Below are positions 12,135 to 14,058 of a stretch of 14,058 bases of DNA, piece by piece. This DNA is from JAGVJT01 sp964513205 (GTDB lineage: Bacteria; Pseudomonadota; Gammaproteobacteria; Legionellales; Legionellaceae): the NCBI GenBank assembly GCA_964513205.1, contig CAZELP010000034.1, positions 1 through 14,058 of the forward strand, given 5' to 3'. The stretch's first letter is position 1. Each line of letters begins with the position of its first letter. The translations under genes were made by a program, and so were the position numbers. Below the pieces are notes generated by a model, which was not told the DNA's origin, did no database searches, and saw only the letters and a program-made list of their open reading frames with translations.

Positions 12135-14058
12135 ATGCCCAAACATCATCTGACCCTGGGCGGGCTTTATACGCATTCTCAGGGCTCCATCAATGAAGAG
12201 TACATCAAATTTAAACGTCAGGAATTTAATGAAAATTCATACAATGGCCCTTCGCTTGATGATTTTAAAGCGAGACTTCAGCAAGCATATGCTACAGCCG
12301 TTTGGGTTTTAGAGAAGCAAAAGCAAGAGAAAAAAATCAGTGAAGACGAGTATCTCAGTAAGATTGGACGTCTGAACGAGTCTCAAGAAACTGCTCTGAA
12401 CAATCTGAAACGAGATTGTAAAATAGAAAATATTGGGCTAGCCTCTCTGAAAAAAGAGCAGCCTGTAGTCCTTGAAAAGATTCAAACCGCAAAACTTCAT
12501 ATCCAAAGTTTTGTGTTCGATGCATTGATGCAGATGAATCCAAACGCTTTTCAGAGTGAAGCTGATTTGATTAAAGGTTTAAAGCAATATGAGATTGATG
12601 AGTCTCATTATACTGCAACTCAAGATAGACCTGATTTTGTCAATACTTATCTAGATCCTATTTCAAACAAAACGTGTGTCAGCATACAACGCACGATTGA
12701 TAAGACCATTCCAAGTACTGAGCGTTATGACAGAGACGAATTTAAGGGGATTTTGCCCAATTTTGTTGAGTGTGGTGTGGGCTATTTAGATGCGAAAAGC
12801 AATCTACAATTAGATTTTAAAGGATATCGTCATAGTTCTTATCCTCCCATTCGCATCACAAATGATTTCGAACGGCAGAAAAAAGCAGCTGAAATTGCCA
12901 AAAATATGCTGACCGAGCTTGCCCGTCAAGAAATGAACAAAGATCAATATACAAGACAGCCCATCGTGTTAAATTTGTCCTCGCTCTCGCTTTTAACGCC
13001 CTATGCTTTGACGGATCGATTGGTGCCGAATGATGAGGCAGAAGCAAGGCAGCTTAAAGAAAGTTATGATGCCATGATGATGTACCAAGGTAGAGAAGTC
13101 ACTGTTAAAGTTGGCGAAAAAGAGGTGCGTGTTAAACTGAATCTTACGATGATGAATGCGCCTTCAAACACTTGGGGCGTTGCCATTTCAAAGAAAAAGT
13201 CTTTTCTTAGAAAAATGTCATATTCAGCGCTTGAAAAAGACATCAATGCTGAGGGAATGAATCAGTTTATATCACGCACAATAGACTATTTTGAGCAATC
13301 AAAATCTTCACATGCAGCTGCCCCAGTTTTAAAAGCGCTCAGAGAGATCCAAAATGAATGTAATATTTCTTTTGGCGACAAAAAATCAAGACTTAAAGAC
13401 ATCCATAAAGAAATTGAAAAAAGTTTCAATTCTAATCATGAAGAAAAATATCGTCGATTAAAAGCACAAGAAGCGAAACTGAATAAAGAAATTGGCAATA
13501 TAAATCGAATCATGTTTAAAAAAATGAAGATGTGGGTTAATAAAGATCGTCATGAATTGGATAATATTCTAAAAATTTTGAAGGAAAAAAAAACCCCACA
13601 AGACGAAGTGGCGGAGTTATTTTTCCAAACATTGTTAATGTCGGTTGATGGTAGAGTAGAGCCCATTCAATGGGGATCTCGATTTTTGCTCGCAAATCAA
13701 AAAATGGGAAATTATGTTGATTTTTATTGTAAAAGTGGTGAAGACCGAACAGGTCGCATGCAAAATATGATTGAAGAGCTTTGCATTTTTTATCGAGATA
13801 CTGGACGTTATCCTGCATATGATGTGCAAACAAAAAAAATGAACCGACACGAACAGGAAGTTCAAGGAAAAATTGCAATTTCTGTCAATGAGTTTTCCGT
13901 TTCTAGAGATATTACCGGTCAAAACTGCATTGGTGCGAGAGGACTTCAGATTACAGAAGACTTAAAAGTCAATAGAACTCTTGCCGCAAAAAGTGGAGAT
14001 GCCATTGGAAAAATGGCCAAAGGTATATTTGGCTTAACCGATACGGGTGTCTGGTCTG
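12135..14058 (+). CDS. Putative secreted phosphoinositide phosphatase (SidF/SopB-like CX5R), 3' end cut off
   Basis: The frame is open from the ATG at 12135 to the right edge: 641 full codons, no stop, so the C-terminus is missing. AGGGA (12122-12126) supports the start. The key motif is FYCKSGEDRTGRMQ, a CX5R(S/T) phosphatase loop with nucleophile Cys532 and Arg538; it closely resembles the CKSGKDRTG loop of Salmonella SopB and Shigella IpgD and the loop of Legionella SidF. An upstream LSSLSLLTP segment (residues 281-289), followed by a strand-rich region, also recalls SopB-type enzymes. The N-terminal 130 residues and residues about 413-458 are highly charged, helical and probably coiled-coil. 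No signal peptide or membrane segment is seen in the available part. The family removes phosphate from inositol lipids of host membranes after type III or IV secretion. Secretion here, and the substrate, are inference. The middle of the loop has Glu where SopB has Lys. Confidence 0.85.
   Translation, partial: MPKHHLTLGGLYTHSQGSINEEYIKFKRQEFNENSYNGPSLDDFKARLQQAYATAVWVLEKQKQEKKISEDEYLSKIGRLNESQETALNNLKRDCKIENIGLASLKKEQPVVLEKIQTAKLHIQSFVFDALMQMNPNAFQSEADLIKGLKQYEIDESHYTATQDRPDFVNTYLDPISNKTCVSIQRTIDKTIPSTERYDRDEFKGILPNFVECGVGYLDAKSNLQLDFKGYRHSSYPPIRITNDFERQKKAAEIAKNMLTELARQEMNKDQYTRQPIVLNLSSLSLLTPYALTDRLVPNDEAEARQLKESYDAMMMYQGREVTVKVGEKEVRVKLNLTMMNAPSNTWGVAISKKKSFLRKMSYSALEKDINAEGMNQFISRTIDYFEQSKSSHAAAPVLKALREIQNECNISFGDKKSRLKDIHKEIEKSFNSNHEEKYRRLKAQEAKLNKEIGNINRIMFKKMKMWVNKDRHELDNILKILKEKKTPQDEVAELFFQTLLMSVDGRVEPIQWGSRFLLANQKMGNYVDFYCKSGEDRTGRMQNMIEELCIFYRDTGRYPAYDVQTKKMNRHEQEVQGKIAISVNEFSVSRDITGQNCIGARGLQITEDLKVNRTLAAKSGDAIGKMAKGIFGLTDTGVWS

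Noticed and set aside
13537..13922. Two minus-strand open frames opposite the putative phosphatase
   Set aside because: They overlap each other and the plus-strand catalytic motif; the plus-strand frame is continuous for 641 codons with a good ribosome site.

Overview
The window reads as chromosomal DNA of a gammaproteobacterium, most likely Legionella or a close relative (Legionellales). The evidence is an AT-leaning sequence with E. coli-like Ccm proteins whose key residues fall at nearly the same positions as in E. coli. It also has the ygfZ / sdhE-ygfX neighbourhood typical of gamma- and betaproteobacteria. At the right edge is a large gene carrying the phosphatase loop CKSGEDRTG, as in the secreted phosphoinositide phosphatases SidF (Legionella) and SopB/IpgD (Salmonella/Shigella). 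The species assignment is inference.

Layout. 1-528 (minus): an unrecognised gene, cut by the left edge. 681-720: a long REP-like hairpin. 741-1415 (minus): a Bax inhibitor-1/YccA-type membrane protein preceded by what looks like a near-consensus heat-shock (sigma-32) promoter. 1623-4569 (plus): a YgjP-type zinc metallopeptidase, a nitrilase-family (Nit) amidase and TldD, closely spaced. 4544-5425 (minus): YgfZ, overlapping the tldD end tail to tail. 5480-12056 (plus): one apparently unbroken transcription unit, sdhE-ygfX-ccmABCDEFGH plus a very short ccmI. 12135 to the right edge (plus): the putative phosphoinositide phosphatase effector, open for 641 codons and not finished, preceded by a 44-nt near-perfect palindrome that abuts and partly covers its Shine-Dalgarno sequence.

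How the genes fit together. SdhE inserts FAD into succinate dehydrogenase, and the Ccm system exports heme and attaches it to c-type cytochromes in the periplasm (CcmAB/C/D/E for heme delivery, CcmF/H/I for ligation, CcmG/H for thiol chemistry). The long operon is therefore a respiratory cofactor-assembly unit. YgfZ, a folate-binding protein used in Fe-S enzyme maintenance, sits divergently beside it. TldD, the YgjP-type peptidase and the Nit amidase are housekeeping hydrolases. The two genes that look accessory are those at the window edges, and the right-hand one is the strongest candidate for something undescribed.

No tRNA, rRNA, insertion sequence, CRISPR array or phage gene was seen. No intergenic stretch exceeds 300 bases.
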